A stretch of DNA of 64,000 bases. Origin: Thalassovita aquimarina. GTDB taxonomy: Bacteria > Pseudomonadota > Alphaproteobacteria > Rhodobacterales > Rhodobacteraceae. The position numbers and the translations under genes were made by a program. The notes below the pieces were generated by a model. The model worked only from the letters and a program-made list of their open reading frames with translations, had not been told where the DNA came from and did no database searches. Positions 1 to 9,190 of the stretch are shown in pieces; the first letter of the stretch is position 1; every line of letters starts with the position of its first letter. The stretch covers positions 62,001 through 126,000 of the forward strand of contig NZ_JADMKU010000004.1 in assembly GCF_018219815.1 (NCBI RefSeq), in the 5' to 3' direction.

Positions 1-864
1 GCCCATGACTTCCCCCGCCACATCGCGATGGCGCGCGGCAAGGGCACGGTCGCCGACGGCAAGGTGGTGGCGATGGACCTGTCGATCGCGTCGCCTTCGG
101 TGATGACGTCGCAGATGGGCCGGGCCGGCATTCCGGTGCCGGGGCCGGACATGCAGATCGTCGCCGGGGCGTGGAACAACGCCTATGCGCTGCCGAACCT
201 GCGGGTGCGGGGCTATCGGGTGCCGGAACTGGCGCCGGTATCGTCCTGGCGGTCGGTCGGGGCGGCGGGGGCCGGGTTCTTCTTCGACAGCTTCCTCGAC
301 GAACTGATCCACGAGGCCGGGGCCGACCCGATGGCGGAACGCATCCGGATGATGAACCACGACCTGTCGCGCAAGGTTCTGGAAACGGTGGCCGAGATGT
401 CGTCATGGGGCGGCGAATTGGCCCCGGGGAAGGGCCGCGGCGTCGCCTTCGTGGAAAGTTTCGGCGTGCCCACGGCGGAGGTGGTCGAGGTCACCAACAC
501 CGATGACGGCATCCGCATCGACAAGGTCTGGGTCGCTGCCGAGGTGGGCCAGGTGGTCGACCCGGTGAATTTCGAAAACCTGGTGCAGGGCGGCGTCGTC
601 TTCGGGCTTGGCCATGCGATGAACAGCCGGATCACCTATGCCGACGGCATGGCGGAACAGGCCAATTTCTGGGACGCGGAAGGTATGCGGAATTACCAGT
701 GCCCCGAGATCTTCGTGAAGGGGCTGGAAAACGGCAGCAAGGTGCGCGGCATCGGCGAACCCCCGGTGCCGCCCGCCGCCCCCGCGCTGGCCAACGCGAT
801 CTTCGCGGCGACCGGCAAACGCTTGCGCGAAATGCCGTTCAACCAGTTCGTCGATTTCGTCTGA
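1..864 (+). CDS. Molybdenum hydroxylase large subunit, C-terminal part (isoquinoline 1-oxidoreductase beta-like)
   Basis: The frame is open from the first base, so the gene starts before the window and only the last 287 residues are visible. Family enzymes hydroxylate N-heterocycles or aldehydes at a molybdopterin centre and pass electrons to a small 2Fe-2S subunit, which is not in view. Seen here are the blocks typical of IorB-like proteins: MTSQMGRAG, VPELAPVSSWRSVGA, FFFDSFLDELIHEAG and, near the end, the GIGEPPVPPAAP segment that carries the active-site glutamate of this superfamily. The gene ends 16 nt from the end of the convergent flavoprotein gene. The family assignment is firm, but the substrate cannot be told from this fragment. 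Confidence 0.88.
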   Translation, partial: AHDFPRHIAMARGKGTVADGKVVAMDLSIASPSVMTSQMGRAGIPVPGPDMQIVAGAWNNAYALPNLRVRGYRVPELAPVSSWRSVGAAGAGFFFDSFLDELIHEAGADPMAERIRMMNHDLSRKVLETVAEMSSWGGELAPGKGRGVAFVESFGVPTAEVVEVTNTDDGIRIDKVWVAAEVGQVVDPVNFENLVQGGVVFGLGHAMNSRITYADGMAEQANFWDAEGMRNYQCPEIFVKGLENGSKVRGIGEPPVPPAAPALANAIFAATGKRLREMPFNQFVDFV

Positions 865-880
865 CCATCGCGGCCCGGCA

Positions 881-3331
881 TCACGCCTTGGGGCGTTCGG
901 ATTTGGGATCGTACATCGGGGCGAGGCTTGCCTCCGCCTCGACGATCCGGCCCGCGACGTCGATCTGGTAGGTCGATCCAAGCAGGTCATCGGCCTTTTC
1001 GCCCGGGGTGCGGCAGGGCACGTAGCCCATGCCGATCGCGCCGCCAAGCGCGTGACCGTAATTGCCCGAGGTGACGAAGCTGACGATCTTGCCGTCGCGC
1101 AGGATCGGTTCATTGTGGAACAGCAGCGGTTCGGGGTCCTTCAGGCGGAACTGCATCATGCGGCGGCCCAGCCCTTCCTCGCGCTTGCGCAACACCGCGT
1201 CGCGGCCGATGAAATCGCCCTTCTTGGTCTTCACCGCGAAGCCCAGGCCGGCCTCCAGCACGTGGTCTTCGTCGGTGATGTCATGGCCGAAATGGCGGAA
1301 CGCCTTTTCGATCCGGCAACTGTCCATCGCGTGCAGCCCGCACAGCTTCAGCCCCAGCGGTTCGCCCGCTTCGACGATGCTTTCCCAGACATGGGCGGCC
1401 TGATCGGAACTGACATAGATTTCCCAGCCCAGTTCGCCGACATAGGTCACGCGGTGGGCGCGGGCCAATCCCATGCCGATCTCGATCTCGCGCGCCATGC
1501 CGAAGGGGTGGGCTTCGTTCGAGAAATCGTTGGGCGATACCTGCGCCAGAACATCGCGCGCCTTCGGCCCCATCAGCGGCAGCACGACTTCGGACGCGGT
1601 CACGTCGAGGATGGTGACCGCCGCGTCGCCGACATGGCGGCGCAGCCAGGCGAGGTCGCGCTGCAAGGTGGCGCCGGGCACGACGAGGAAGAAGGAGTTT
1701 TCGGCCAGCCGCGTCACGGTCAGGTCGCATTCGATGCCGCCGCGCGCGTTCAGCATCTGGGTATAGACGATGCGGCCCGGATCGACATCCATCTGGTTGG
1801 CGCAGACTGTCTGCATAAAGGCCAGCGCGTCGCGGCCATCGACGCGGATCTTGCCAAAGGAGGTCATATCGAGCAGCCCGACGCCGGTCCGCATCGCCAT
1901 ATGTTCGGCGCGCTGGTTGTCGAACCAGTTCTGCCGCTTCCAGCTGTAGCGGTATTCGCGTTCCTGGCCCGGATCGGCGAACCAGTTGGCGCGTTCCCAC
2001 CCGGCGGTTTCGCCGAAAACCGCGCCCTTGGCCTTCAGGTGTTCGTGCAGCGGCGAGCGTCGCACCCCACGCGCGGTTTCGGGCTGCCGGTAGGGAAAGT
2101 GATCGGCATAGAGCAGGCCCAGCGTTTCGCTGACCCGTTCGCGCAGGTAACGGCGGTTCTTCTGGAACGGCTGGGCCCGGCGGATGTCGATTTCCCACAG
2201 GTCGAACGGCGGTTCGCCGTCGTTCATCCACTGGGCCAGCGCCATGCCCGCCCCGCCCGAGGACACGATGCCGACCGAATTGTACCCGGCGGCGACCCAG
2301 TAGCCTTTCAGTTCGGGCGCCTCGCCCAGGTAATAGCGGTCGTCGGGGGTGAAGCTTTCGGGGCCATTGAAGAAGGTGTGGATGCCCGCCTCGGCCAGCA
2401 TCGGCATCCGGTTGACGCCCATTTCGAGGATCGGTTCGAAATGATCGAAATCCTCGGGCAGCTGATCGAAACAGAAATCTTCGCTGATGCCGTTCATGCC
2501 CCAAGGCTTGGCGACCGGTTCGAACGCGCCAAGCATCATCTTGCCCGCGTCTTCCTTGTAGTAGGCGCATTCGTCCGGCACCCGCAGCACCGGCATTTGG
2601 GCCAGGTCGGGGATGTTTTCGGTCACGATGTAGAAATGTTCGCAGGCATGCAGCGGCAGCGTCACGCCGTTTTGCGCCGCCAGGTCGCGGCCCCACATGC
2701 CGCCGCAATTGACCACCATGTCGGCGGCGATATGACCCTCGTCCCCGGCGCTTTGCCAGTTGACGCCGGTCACCCGGCCGTTTGCTTCGGTCACGCCGGT
2801 GACCTTGACCTGTTCGACGATCTTCGCGCCGCGCGCACGCGCGCCCTTGGCCAGCGCCAGCGCGATGTTGGCCGGATCCGCCTGCCCGTCCTTGGGCAGG
2901 TGCACGCCCGCGACCACGCCGTCGATGTTCATATGCGGGTAAAGCGCCTTGACCTCGTCGGGGGAAAGTTCGTTCACCTCGACGTCGAAGGCACGGGCCA
3001 TGCTGGCCTGACGCAGGATTTCTTCCTTGCGTTCCTCGGTCAACGCAACGGTGATTGACCCGCATTGCCGGAACCCGGTGGCCAGCCCGGTTTCGGCTTC
3101 CAGCCTTGTGTAGAGATCGGCGGAATACTTCGCCAGCCGGGTCATGTTCTGGCTGGCGCGCAATTGACCGACCAGACCGGCCGCGTGCCATGTGGTGCCG
3201 GATGTCAGCTGCTTGCGTTCCAAGAGGACGATATCGGTCCAGCCCAGTTCGGCCAGATGATAGGCGACGGAGCAGCCGGAAATACCGCCCCCGATGATGA
3301 CAACGCGGGCCTTGGTGGGAAGATCAGTCAT
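881..3331 (-). CDS. Dimethylglycine dehydrogenase-like FAD enzyme with GcvT folate domain
   Basis: The protein has 816 residues, the usual length of the DMGDH/sarcosine dehydrogenase family, which oxidises N-methyl amines and passes the one-carbon unit to tetrahydrofolate. The N-terminal DAO domain has the FAD motif IGGGISGCSVAYHL at residues 12-25. A TWHAAG motif at about 47-52 contains His49, equivalent to the covalently flavinylated histidine of rat DMGDH. The second half is an aminomethyltransferase (GcvT) fold ending in a typical barrel segment (GNYGHALGGAIGMGYV). It lies 93 nt after the dehydrogenase gene at the end of the polyamine-type transporter operon, so its substrate may be what that transporter imports. 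A second paralogue lies at 52336-54741. The exact amine is unknown. Confidence 0.87.
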   Translation of the reverse strand: MTDLPTKARVVIIGGGISGCSVAYHLAELGWTDIVLLERKQLTSGTTWHAAGLVGQLRASQNMTRLAKYSADLYTRLEAETGLATGFRQCGSITVALTEERKEEILRQASMARAFDVEVNELSPDEVKALYPHMNIDGVVAGVHLPKDGQADPANIALALAKGARARGAKIVEQVKVTGVTEANGRVTGVNWQSAGDEGHIAADMVVNCGGMWGRDLAAQNGVTLPLHACEHFYIVTENIPDLAQMPVLRVPDECAYYKEDAGKMMLGAFEPVAKPWGMNGISEDFCFDQLPEDFDHFEPILEMGVNRMPMLAEAGIHTFFNGPESFTPDDRYYLGEAPELKGYWVAAGYNSVGIVSSGGAGMALAQWMNDGEPPFDLWEIDIRRAQPFQKNRRYLRERVSETLGLLYADHFPYRQPETARGVRRSPLHEHLKAKGAVFGETAGWERANWFADPGQEREYRYSWKRQNWFDNQRAEHMAMRTGVGLLDMTSFGKIRVDGRDALAFMQTVCANQMDVDPGRIVYTQMLNARGGIECDLTVTRLAENSFFLVVPGATLQRDLAWLRRHVGDAAVTILDVTASEVVLPLMGPKARDVLAQVSPNDFSNEAHPFGMAREIEIGMGLARAHRVTYVGELGWEIYVSSDQAAHVWESIVEAGEPLGLKLCGLHAMDSCRIEKAFRHFGHDITDEDHVLEAGLGFAVKTKKGDFIGRDAVLRKREEGLGRRMMQFRLKDPEPLLFHNEPILRDGKIVSFVTSGNYGHALGGAIGMGYVPCRTPGEKADDLLGSTYQIDVAGRIVEAEASLAPMYDPKSERPKA

Positions 3332-3424
3332 GGGCGCACCCGTTTTTTCGGCAAACCGCCGGATCTGTTGGAAATTTCAGGGATCGTCAGGTCCGGAAAA
3401 AGTGTCAGGCCCGGCGATTCCTGT

Positions 3425-4222
3425 CTAGATGCATTCACCGCCATCGACGACCAGCGCGTGACCGGTCACGAAGGTCGACATGTCGGAGGCGAGGAAAACG
3501 ATCGCATCGGCAATTTCGCCGGTGGTGCCCCAGCGGCCCATCGGAATCGTGTCCGAGATATAGCTTTCCAGCGCGGCGCGGCCGCCCATTTGCACTTCGA
3601 ACCCGGCATTGAAGGGGGTGTCGATGAAACCCGGACAAAGCGCGTTGAAGCGGATGTTGTCACCCGCATAATCCGCCGCCATCTGCCGCGTCATCGCCAC
3701 CGCCGCGTGTTTGGTGGTGGCATAGGCGATCATTTCGCGGTCGTATTGCACGCCGGAATTCGACGCGGTGATGATGATGCTGCCGCCGCCCTGTTTTCTC
3801 ATCGGGCCAATCGCCGCACGGGCGGCCACGAAATGGGCGCGCACGTTCAGGTTCCAACTGGCATCCATGTTGCCGGGCGCCACCTGTTCCAGCTTGCCCT
3901 CGATCTGGATGCCGGCATGAGAATGCAAGATATCGAGCCGGCCATGCTGCTCCGCCGTCTGCAGGATCGCGGCTTCCAGCGCTGCGGAATCGGTCACGTC
4001 GACCCCCTGTGCCGTGGCCATGCCACCCGCTGTGGCGATCTCTTCCGCGGCCTCGCGGGCCAGCGATTCGTCGCGGTCGGTCACGACCACATGCGCCCCG
4101 CACCGGGCCATTGCCAGAGCACCGGCGCGCCCGATCCCTGACCCGGCACCGGTGACGAAGGCCACGCGGTCTTGCAGCGAAACCATCTCGGCCGGCGTTT
4201 TCACTCTTTCATGAACGCTCAT
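3425..4222 (-). CDS. Short-chain dehydrogenase/reductase (SDR)
   Basis: A classical SDR of 265 residues, predicted to be a cytosolic NAD(P)-dependent alcohol/ketone oxidoreductase. The cofactor motif TGAGSGIG is at residues 24-31. The catalytic set is Ser154 (ITASNSG), Tyr167 and Lys171 (YATTK). The NNAG motif is replaced by SHAG at 101-104. A PGFIDTPF segment follows the active site and the C-terminus has the usual VDGGECI ending. Its ATG overlaps the stop of the upstream permease gene (ATGA at 4219-4222), so it is translationally coupled to the ABC transporter and probably acts on the imported compound or its product. The substrate cannot be predicted. Confidence 0.9.
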   Translation of the reverse strand: MSVHERVKTPAEMVSLQDRVAFVTGAGSGIGRAGALAMARCGAHVVVTDRDESLAREAAEEIATAGGMATAQGVDVTDSAALEAAILQTAEQHGRLDILHSHAGIQIEGKLEQVAPGNMDASWNLNVRAHFVAARAAIGPMRKQGGGSIIITASNSGVQYDREMIAYATTKHAAVAMTRQMAADYAGDNIRFNALCPGFIDTPFNAGFEVQMGGRAALESYISDTIPMGRWGTTGEIADAIVFLASDMSTFVTGHALVVDGGECI

Positions 4223-5037
4223 GTCTTTCTCTTTTCTCCACGCCGCAGCAGGATCTGCGCGGTCACCAACATGATCAGCGACGCCGCCAGCACCAAGGTA
4301 CCGATGGCGTTGATTTCGGGCGTCACACCGCGCCGGATCGACGAGAACACGTAGATCGGCAGCGTGGTTTCGGACCCGGCGACGAAAAAGGCGATGATGA
4401 AATCATCGAAGCTGAAGGTGAAGCTGAGCAGGAACCCGGCCAGGACGCCGGGCAGGATCAGCGGCAGCGTCACCTGCCGGAAGGTGGCCATCGGCGTGGC
4501 GTAGAGGTCCGAGGACGCTTCGGTCAGCGACCGGTCCATCCCCGCCAGGCGCGCCCGCACGATGATGACGACAAGCGCCATGGTGAACATCGTATGCGCC
4601 GCGATCAGAGATCCCATGCCCATGCTGAGCTTGGGCGCCGTCACCCCTTCGGGCCAGACGGCGGCGATGGCCGGGTTGATCAGGTCGAACAGCGTCACCA
4701 GCCCGATCAGCGTGGCGATGCCGATGACGATCCCGGGGATCATCACCGCGATGTAGATCAGCCCGTCGAACACGGTGCGCAGCGGCCCCTTGATCCCCTG
4801 CAACGCCACCGCCGCCATGGTGCCGAACAGGCTGGCGAAGAGGGCCGAGAAGAAGGCCACGGTCAGGCTGGTCTGCAGCGCGTCCATGACGAAGGGGTTG
4901 TTCAGCGCCTTGCCGTACCACTGGGTCGAAAACCCCTGCAACTGGCTGGCATGGCGGCCGGCGTTGAAGCTGAAGATCGCGATCACGCCGATCGGGATAT
5001 AGAGGAACAGGTAGACGAAAATGGAATATAGCCGCAT
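4219..5037 (-). CDS. ABC transporter permease, PotC type
   Basis: An inner-membrane permease of the spermidine/putrescine type, 272 residues, with about six hydrophobic segments. The EAA loop that contacts the ATPase is seen at LTEASSDLYATPMATFRQVTLPL (region about residues 170-195). It pairs with the PotB-type permease just upstream. GTG at 5040 and ATG at 5037 are both possible starts; I chose the ATG because GAGGA lies at a normal distance. The gene is part of a minus-strand operon (ATPase, binding protein, permease, permease, SDR). Transporters of this subclass carry polyamines but also other organic cations, so the N-methyl-amine enzymes nearby make a methylated amine a reasonable alternative cargo. 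Confidence 0.88.
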   Translation of the reverse strand: MRLYSIFVYLFLYIPIGVIAIFSFNAGRHASQLQGFSTQWYGKALNNPFVMDALQTSLTVAFFSALFASLFGTMAAVALQGIKGPLRTVFDGLIYIAVMIPGIVIGIATLIGLVTLFDLINPAIAAVWPEGVTAPKLSMGMGSLIAAHTMFTMALVVIIVRARLAGMDRSLTEASSDLYATPMATFRQVTLPLILPGVLAGFLLSFTFSFDDFIIAFFVAGSETTLPIYVFSSIRRGVTPEINAIGTLVLAASLIMLVTAQILLRRGEKRKT

Positions 5038-5048
5038 CACTCAGATCC

Positions 5049-5900
5049 TCACATCAACGACACGTCTTCGCGCTGCGCGCCAAGTTTGCTGATCAGCCGC
5101 ATGTAGAGCGTCACGCTGATCAACATGATGATCACCAGCGTCGCCGCCACCGCCGAGCCGAAGGCCCAGTTACGCGATTGCAGGAACAGGTCGACCAGGG
5201 CGTTGCCGACGAAGAACACCTTGCCGCCACCCAGCAGCGCGGGGATCAGGTATTCGCCCATTAGCAGGATGAAGACCAGAAGGCTGCCTGTGGCGATGCC
5301 GGGAAGCGACAGTGGCAGCGTCACCTGCAGGAAGGTCCGGATACGGGTCGCGCCGAGGTCCGAGGACGCTTCGAGCAACCTTTTGTCCAGCCGGTCGAGA
5401 CTGACGAAGATCGGGAAGACCATCAGCGGCAGGTAGCCATAGACGATCCCGACCAGCACCGCGAAGGGGGTGTTGATCAACCGCACGTCCTCGATGCCGA
5501 TCATGGCCAGCAGCGCCGGGATGCCGCGGCCGCCCAGCAGGAAGATCCAGGCGTAGGAACGGATCAGGATAGAGGTCCAGAACGGCACGATGACCAGCAC
5601 CAGAAGCATGGTCTTCCATTTCGGGCTGGCCAGGACGGCCAGGTAATAGGCCAGCGGATAGGCGATCACGAGCGCCGCCAGCGTACCGACCGGCGCCAGT
5701 ATCAGGGTATTCTTGAACGCCGCCCAGCGAGCCGGCAGGTTGGCATATTGTTCCAGGGTGAACGCGGGGACATATCCACCGGAGGCCCCGCGTTCGCCGA
5801 AGCTGAAAACGAGAACGACCGTCAGCGGCACGATCAGCATGACCAGAAACCAGGTTCCGGCAGGTGCCAGCAGCAAGAGATTGCGGGTGCGTTGTGTCAT
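5049..5900 (-). CDS. ABC transporter permease, PotB type
   Basis: The first permease of the polyamine-type importer, 283 residues, with a long N-terminal hydrophobic segment (LLLLAPAGTWFLVMLIVPL) and further membrane spans. The coupling loop LEASSDLGATRIRTFLQVTLPL contains the EAA-type Glu-Ala-Ser and the conserved Gly. It starts 21 nt after the binding-protein gene and ends 11 nt before the second permease, consistent with one transcript. It should form a heterodimeric channel with the PotC-type protein. Confidence 0.88.
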   Translation of the reverse strand: MTQRTRNLLLLAPAGTWFLVMLIVPLTVVLVFSFGERGASGGYVPAFTLEQYANLPARWAAFKNTLILAPVGTLAALVIAYPLAYYLAVLASPKWKTMLLVLVIVPFWTSILIRSYAWIFLLGGRGIPALLAMIGIEDVRLINTPFAVLVGIVYGYLPLMVFPIFVSLDRLDKRLLEASSDLGATRIRTFLQVTLPLSLPGIATGSLLVFILLMGEYLIPALLGGGKVFFVGNALVDLFLQSRNWAFGSAVAATLVIIMLISVTLYMRLISKLGAQREDVSLM

Positions 5901-5921
5901 GTCGTTCTCGTCGTTTTCAGA

Positions 5922-7082
5922 TCAGGCCGATTTGAAGCGGGCCATCAGTTCGGCCCGGTTCGGGTCGGTCAGCGTCACGGCCGCGCCGAATTCCAGCGCA
6001 TTCAGCAGTTCTTGCGCCGGGTAGAGGATCGGATCGTTCAGCAGTTCTTCGGGCAGCAGCGCGTTGGTATGCGCATCCGCCGACGGGTAGCCATGTGCCA
6101 GAACTTCCTTGGCGTTGACCTGCGGATCGAGCAGGAAGTTGATCAGCGCGTAGCCTGCGGCGCGGTGCGGGGCACCCTTGGGAACGGCGTAGTAGTCGCT
6201 CCAGATTTCGCCGCCTTCCTTGCCCAGGACATAGGCGATTTCGGGCATGTCGTTGTTCAGCTGCTTGCCGTCGCCGGTCCAGGCCATCGACATCCAGGCA
6301 TCGCCGTTGCGAATCGACGGCTGGTAGTCCGACGAGATTGCGAACAGGTGCGGTTTGCATTCGATCAGCAGCTTCTCGGCGTCGGCCAGTTCCTTCTCGT
6401 CCACCGAGTTGAAGGAATAGCCGAAATATTTCAGCGCGTTGCCGATGGTGGTCAGCTGGTAGTCATGCACCATGGTACGGCCGGAGAATTCGTTCTTGGT
6501 CATGTCGAAGAACTGTTTCCAGCTGTCGACCTTCACACCGTTGGTATGCTTGGTGTTGACAACGAAACCGGTGGTACCCCAGTCCTTCGGCACCGCGTAG
6601 AGCTTGCCGTCGACCGATCCGGCATCAGAGAAGCGCGAGTCATAGGCCTTGGGATCGTAGTTCGGAATCAGCGAGGTATCGAGCGGTTCGATCAGGTCTT
6701 CGCCGACATAGGTGGTGATAGTGTAGTTGGTGGGCACGAAAACGTCCCAGCCGGTGGCGCCCGCCTGCAGCTTGGCCAGCATTTCTTCGTTCGACCCGAA
6801 CACGTTGACCTGCACATAGGCGCCGGTGGCTTCGGTGAAGGCCTCGAAGTTTGCCGGGTCATGGTAGTTCGGCCAGGTCGCAAGCACCACGCGGTCGCCG
6901 ATATCGCCGGCGGCGAAGGCCGGGCGCGGGCGCAAGCCGGGAACTGCGGCCCCCATGACGGCGGTGGCCATGCCGAGACCGGTCACGCCAAGGAAATGAC
7001 GACGGCTGACCGACCCCTTCTTGTAGCGGTACAGTTCTTCCATGAACTGCTTCTTGGTGATTGGTTTATCATCGCGTTGCAT
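5922..7082 (-). CDS. Periplasmic substrate-binding protein of polyamine-type ABC transporter (Tat signal)
   Basis: The protein has 386 residues and belongs to the PotD/PotF family of extracellular solute-binding proteins. The N-terminus carries a twin-arginine signal, SRRHFLG with RR at 27-28, followed by a hydrophobic stretch and a likely cleavage site after AFA near residue 57, so it may be exported folded. The mature part has the PotD-like start (VVLATWPNYHDPANFEAF). A strong ribosome site (AGGGAG) precedes the ATG. It lies between the ATPase gene (33 nt) and the PotB gene (21 nt). A Tat signal is less usual than Sec for PotD proteins. The ligand is unknown. Confidence 0.87.
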   Translation of the reverse strand: MQRDDKPITKKQFMEELYRYKKGSVSRRHFLGVTGLGMATAVMGAAVPGLRPRPAFAAGDIGDRVVLATWPNYHDPANFEAFTEATGAYVQVNVFGSNEEMLAKLQAGATGWDVFVPTNYTITTYVGEDLIEPLDTSLIPNYDPKAYDSRFSDAGSVDGKLYAVPKDWGTTGFVVNTKHTNGVKVDSWKQFFDMTKNEFSGRTMVHDYQLTTIGNALKYFGYSFNSVDEKELADAEKLLIECKPHLFAISSDYQPSIRNGDAWMSMAWTGDGKQLNNDMPEIAYVLGKEGGEIWSDYYAVPKGAPHRAAGYALINFLLDPQVNAKEVLAHGYPSADAHTNALLPEELLNDPILYPAQELLNALEFGAAVTLTDPNRAELMARFKSA

Positions 7083-7115
7083 TTGGATACTCCCTGTGAA
7101 GAGTTTTTATTGGCT

Positions 7116-8243
7116 TTAGGTATTTTCCAGAACGAGCGCCGCGCCGGGATCCCAGAAGGCCCGTAGCACGTCACCCGTATTGAACGGCCCTTCGTTCAAT
7201 TCCGCGATCCTGGGAGCCAGCACGAGGAATTCTCCAAGGCTGTCATGCCGCACCAGGTATTCCGTGTGTTCGCCGAGGAAGATCCGGTTCAGCACCGTGA
7301 CCTGAAGGCTGTCTTCGCCGGCCGTGGCGCTGAGGCGGATCTGTTCAGGACGGACGCTGACCGTTACGTCCTGACCGGGGCGGACGTCATGCACCGCCTC
7401 GCCGGTCACGTCCTGGCCGTTGCTCAGCGTGACCGTCGCGACCTGCGCGGAAACACCGGCAACCTTGCCGTCGAAGAAGTTGGTCGAGCCGACGAAGCCC
7501 GCCACGTAGCGGTTGCGCGGCCGGTCGTAGAGGTCCTGCGGCGATCCGATCTGTTCGATCTTGCCCGCCCGCATGATGCAAACCCGATCGCTCATCGACA
7601 GCGCTTCTTCCTGGTCATGCGTGACGAGGATGAAGGTGATGCCAAGCCGGCGCTGGATGTTCTGCAACTCGATCTGCATCTCCTTGCGCAGCTTGCGGTC
7701 CAGCGCGGCCAGAGGTTCGTCGAGCAGCAGGAGCTTCGGTTCATTCACCACCGCGCGGGCCAGTGCGACACGCTGTTGCTGGCCCCCGGACATTTCCCAG
7801 ATGCGGCGGTCCTCGAACCCCTGCAGCTGCACCAGTTCGAGAGCATTGGCCACCTTTTCGGCGATTTCGGTCTTGGGCAGGCGCGGACGGCGCTGTTTCA
7901 GGCCATAGCCGATATTCTGCGCCACGGTCAGGTGCGGGAACAGGGCGTATTGCTGGAACACCATGTTCACCGGGCGCAGATGCGCGTCGAGCGTGTTCAC
8001 AACCTCACCGTCGATCAGGACCTCACCTTCGGTCGGGGCCTCAAATCCCGCCAGCATCCGCAGCGCGGTGGTCTTGCCGCAGCCCGACGGACCGAGGAAG
8101 GACAGGAATTCGCCCTCCGCGATCGCCAGGTTCAAATCGTCCGCCGCCAGCACCGCGCCGAAGCGCTTCGAAACGCCCCGCAGCTCGGCGATGATTTTCT
8201 TGCCGCCCGTGTCGCGGCCCGGGGTATATTCACCCTTGTCCAT
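7116..8243 (-). CDS. ABC transporter ATP-binding protein, PotA type
   Basis: The ATPase of the polyamine-type importer, 375 residues with the chosen start. Walker A GPSGCGKT is at about residues 51-58, the Q-loop is VFQQYALFPHL, the signature is MSGGQQQRVALARA, Walker B is LLLLDEPLAALD and the H-loop is THD. A C-terminal TOBE regulatory domain follows. The frame is open further upstream to 8465, but that would overlap the divergent LuxR-type gene. The ATG at 8243 with AGGGA upstream, or the ATG at 8273, fits better. This is the first gene of the operon and its promoter must lie between 8244 and 8373. Confidence 0.9.
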   Translation of the reverse strand: MDKGEYTPGRDTGGKKIIAELRGVSKRFGAVLAADDLNLAIAEGEFLSFLGPSGCGKTTALRMLAGFEAPTEGEVLIDGEVVNTLDAHLRPVNMVFQQYALFPHLTVAQNIGYGLKQRRPRLPKTEIAEKVANALELVQLQGFEDRRIWEMSGGQQQRVALARAVVNEPKLLLLDEPLAALDRKLRKEMQIELQNIQRRLGITFILVTHDQEEALSMSDRVCIMRAGKIEQIGSPQDLYDRPRNRYVAGFVGSTNFFDGKVAGVSAQVATVTLSNGQDVTGEAVHDVRPGQDVTVSVRPEQIRLSATAGEDSLQVTVLNRIFLGEHTEYLVRHDSLGEFLVLAPRIAELNEGPFNTGDVLRAFWDPGAALVLENT

Positions 8244-8373
8244 TTTCTTGATTGTTTCCCTGTTGGGTGGCATATCATCTGATTTGAGAAAATCGTAAGA
8301 AAATCCCGTTTCATTGTATATACCACGAATTAGGTAGTGCTTTTTTGATAGCCGGGATGGAGGGAGGACCGCA

Positions 8374-9165
8374 GTGACCACTTGGGCCGAGGCAACCGGC
8401 GACTTGATATCGGCGATCGACACCGATGACTTCGCGGCAAAACTTTCCAATTCTTTGAAAGGCATAGCCCCCTTCGACTACACGGTCGTGTTCGGCTACC
8501 TCGGCTCTGCCCGGCCGCTGGACCTTTACGACGACTTCCCGCGCGGCAAGCGGCGGGCGTTCGTCGAGGATTACCAGGCGGGGCCCTATCTGCTCGATCC
8601 GTTCTACCTTGCCAGCACGACGCCGGTGGATTCGGGGCTGTACCGGCTGCGCGATCTGGCGCCGGACCGCTTCTATCAGGGTGAATATTTTCGCAACTAT
8701 TATGTCCAGACGGGACTTGCGGAGGAAATCGGGTATTTCATCAACCTGCCCGACAACGCGGTTGTGGTGGTTTCGCTGATGCGGGCAGAAAAGGCGTTTT
8801 CGGCCAAGGAAGTCCGTGAATTGCGCAGCTACTGGCCGGTGGTGAACGCCGCCTGCAGCAAGCACTGGCGCGGGCTGGCTGAAAACTTCGGTGTCCCCGG
8901 CGGCAAAACGACCGAATACGGACTGCACAAGAGCCTTGAACTGGCGTTTCAGACCTTCGGCAAGGGCGTCTTGACCCCGCGCGAACGCGAGGTGGTCGAG
9001 TTCACCCTGAAGGGCCATTCCGCCGAAGCGGTCGGACGGATCCTTGAAATCGCCCCCGGCACGGTGCGGATCCACCGGCGTAACATCTATTCCAAGCTGC
9101 ATATCCGGTCGCAGGGCGAATTGTTTTCCGAATTCATCGACACCCTGATCGAAAGCTCGACCTGA
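8374..9165 (+). CDS. LuxR-family transcriptional regulator
   Basis: The protein has 263 residues. It starts at GTG 8374 behind an excellent ribosome site (GGAGGGAGG at 8359-8367). The last 65 residues are a LuxR/GerE helix-turn-helix beginning LTPREREVVEF and including GTVRIHRRNIYSKL. The N-terminal 170 residues look like a GAF/autoinducer-type sensor fold, but I do not see the aromatic/Asp set that binds acyl-homoserine lactones, so the signal is probably another small molecule. It is transcribed divergently from the transporter operon and very likely controls it. It ends 25 nt from the end of the convergent GlxA-type gene. Confidence 0.82.
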   Translation: MTTWAEATGDLISAIDTDDFAAKLSNSLKGIAPFDYTVVFGYLGSARPLDLYDDFPRGKRRAFVEDYQAGPYLLDPFYLASTTPVDSGLYRLRDLAPDRFYQGEYFRNYYVQTGLAEEIGYFINLPDNAVVVVSLMRAEKAFSAKEVRELRSYWPVVNAACSKHWRGLAENFGVPGGKTTEYGLHKSLELAFQTFGKGVLTPREREVVEFTLKGHSAEAVGRILEIAPGTVRIHRRNIYSKLHIRSQGELFSEFIDTLIESST

Positions 9166-9190
9166 TCCGGGCGCGCGGCGCCCGCCACAC

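Noticed and set aside
1052-3058. Long plus-strand open frame opposite the first DMGDH-like gene
   Set aside because: Shadow of a well-supported flavoprotein gene; composition is typical of antisense frames.
8374-9165. Quorum-sensing LuxR receptor
   Set aside because: The aromatic and aspartate residues that bind acyl-homoserine lactones were not recognised, and no luxI-type gene is in the window.
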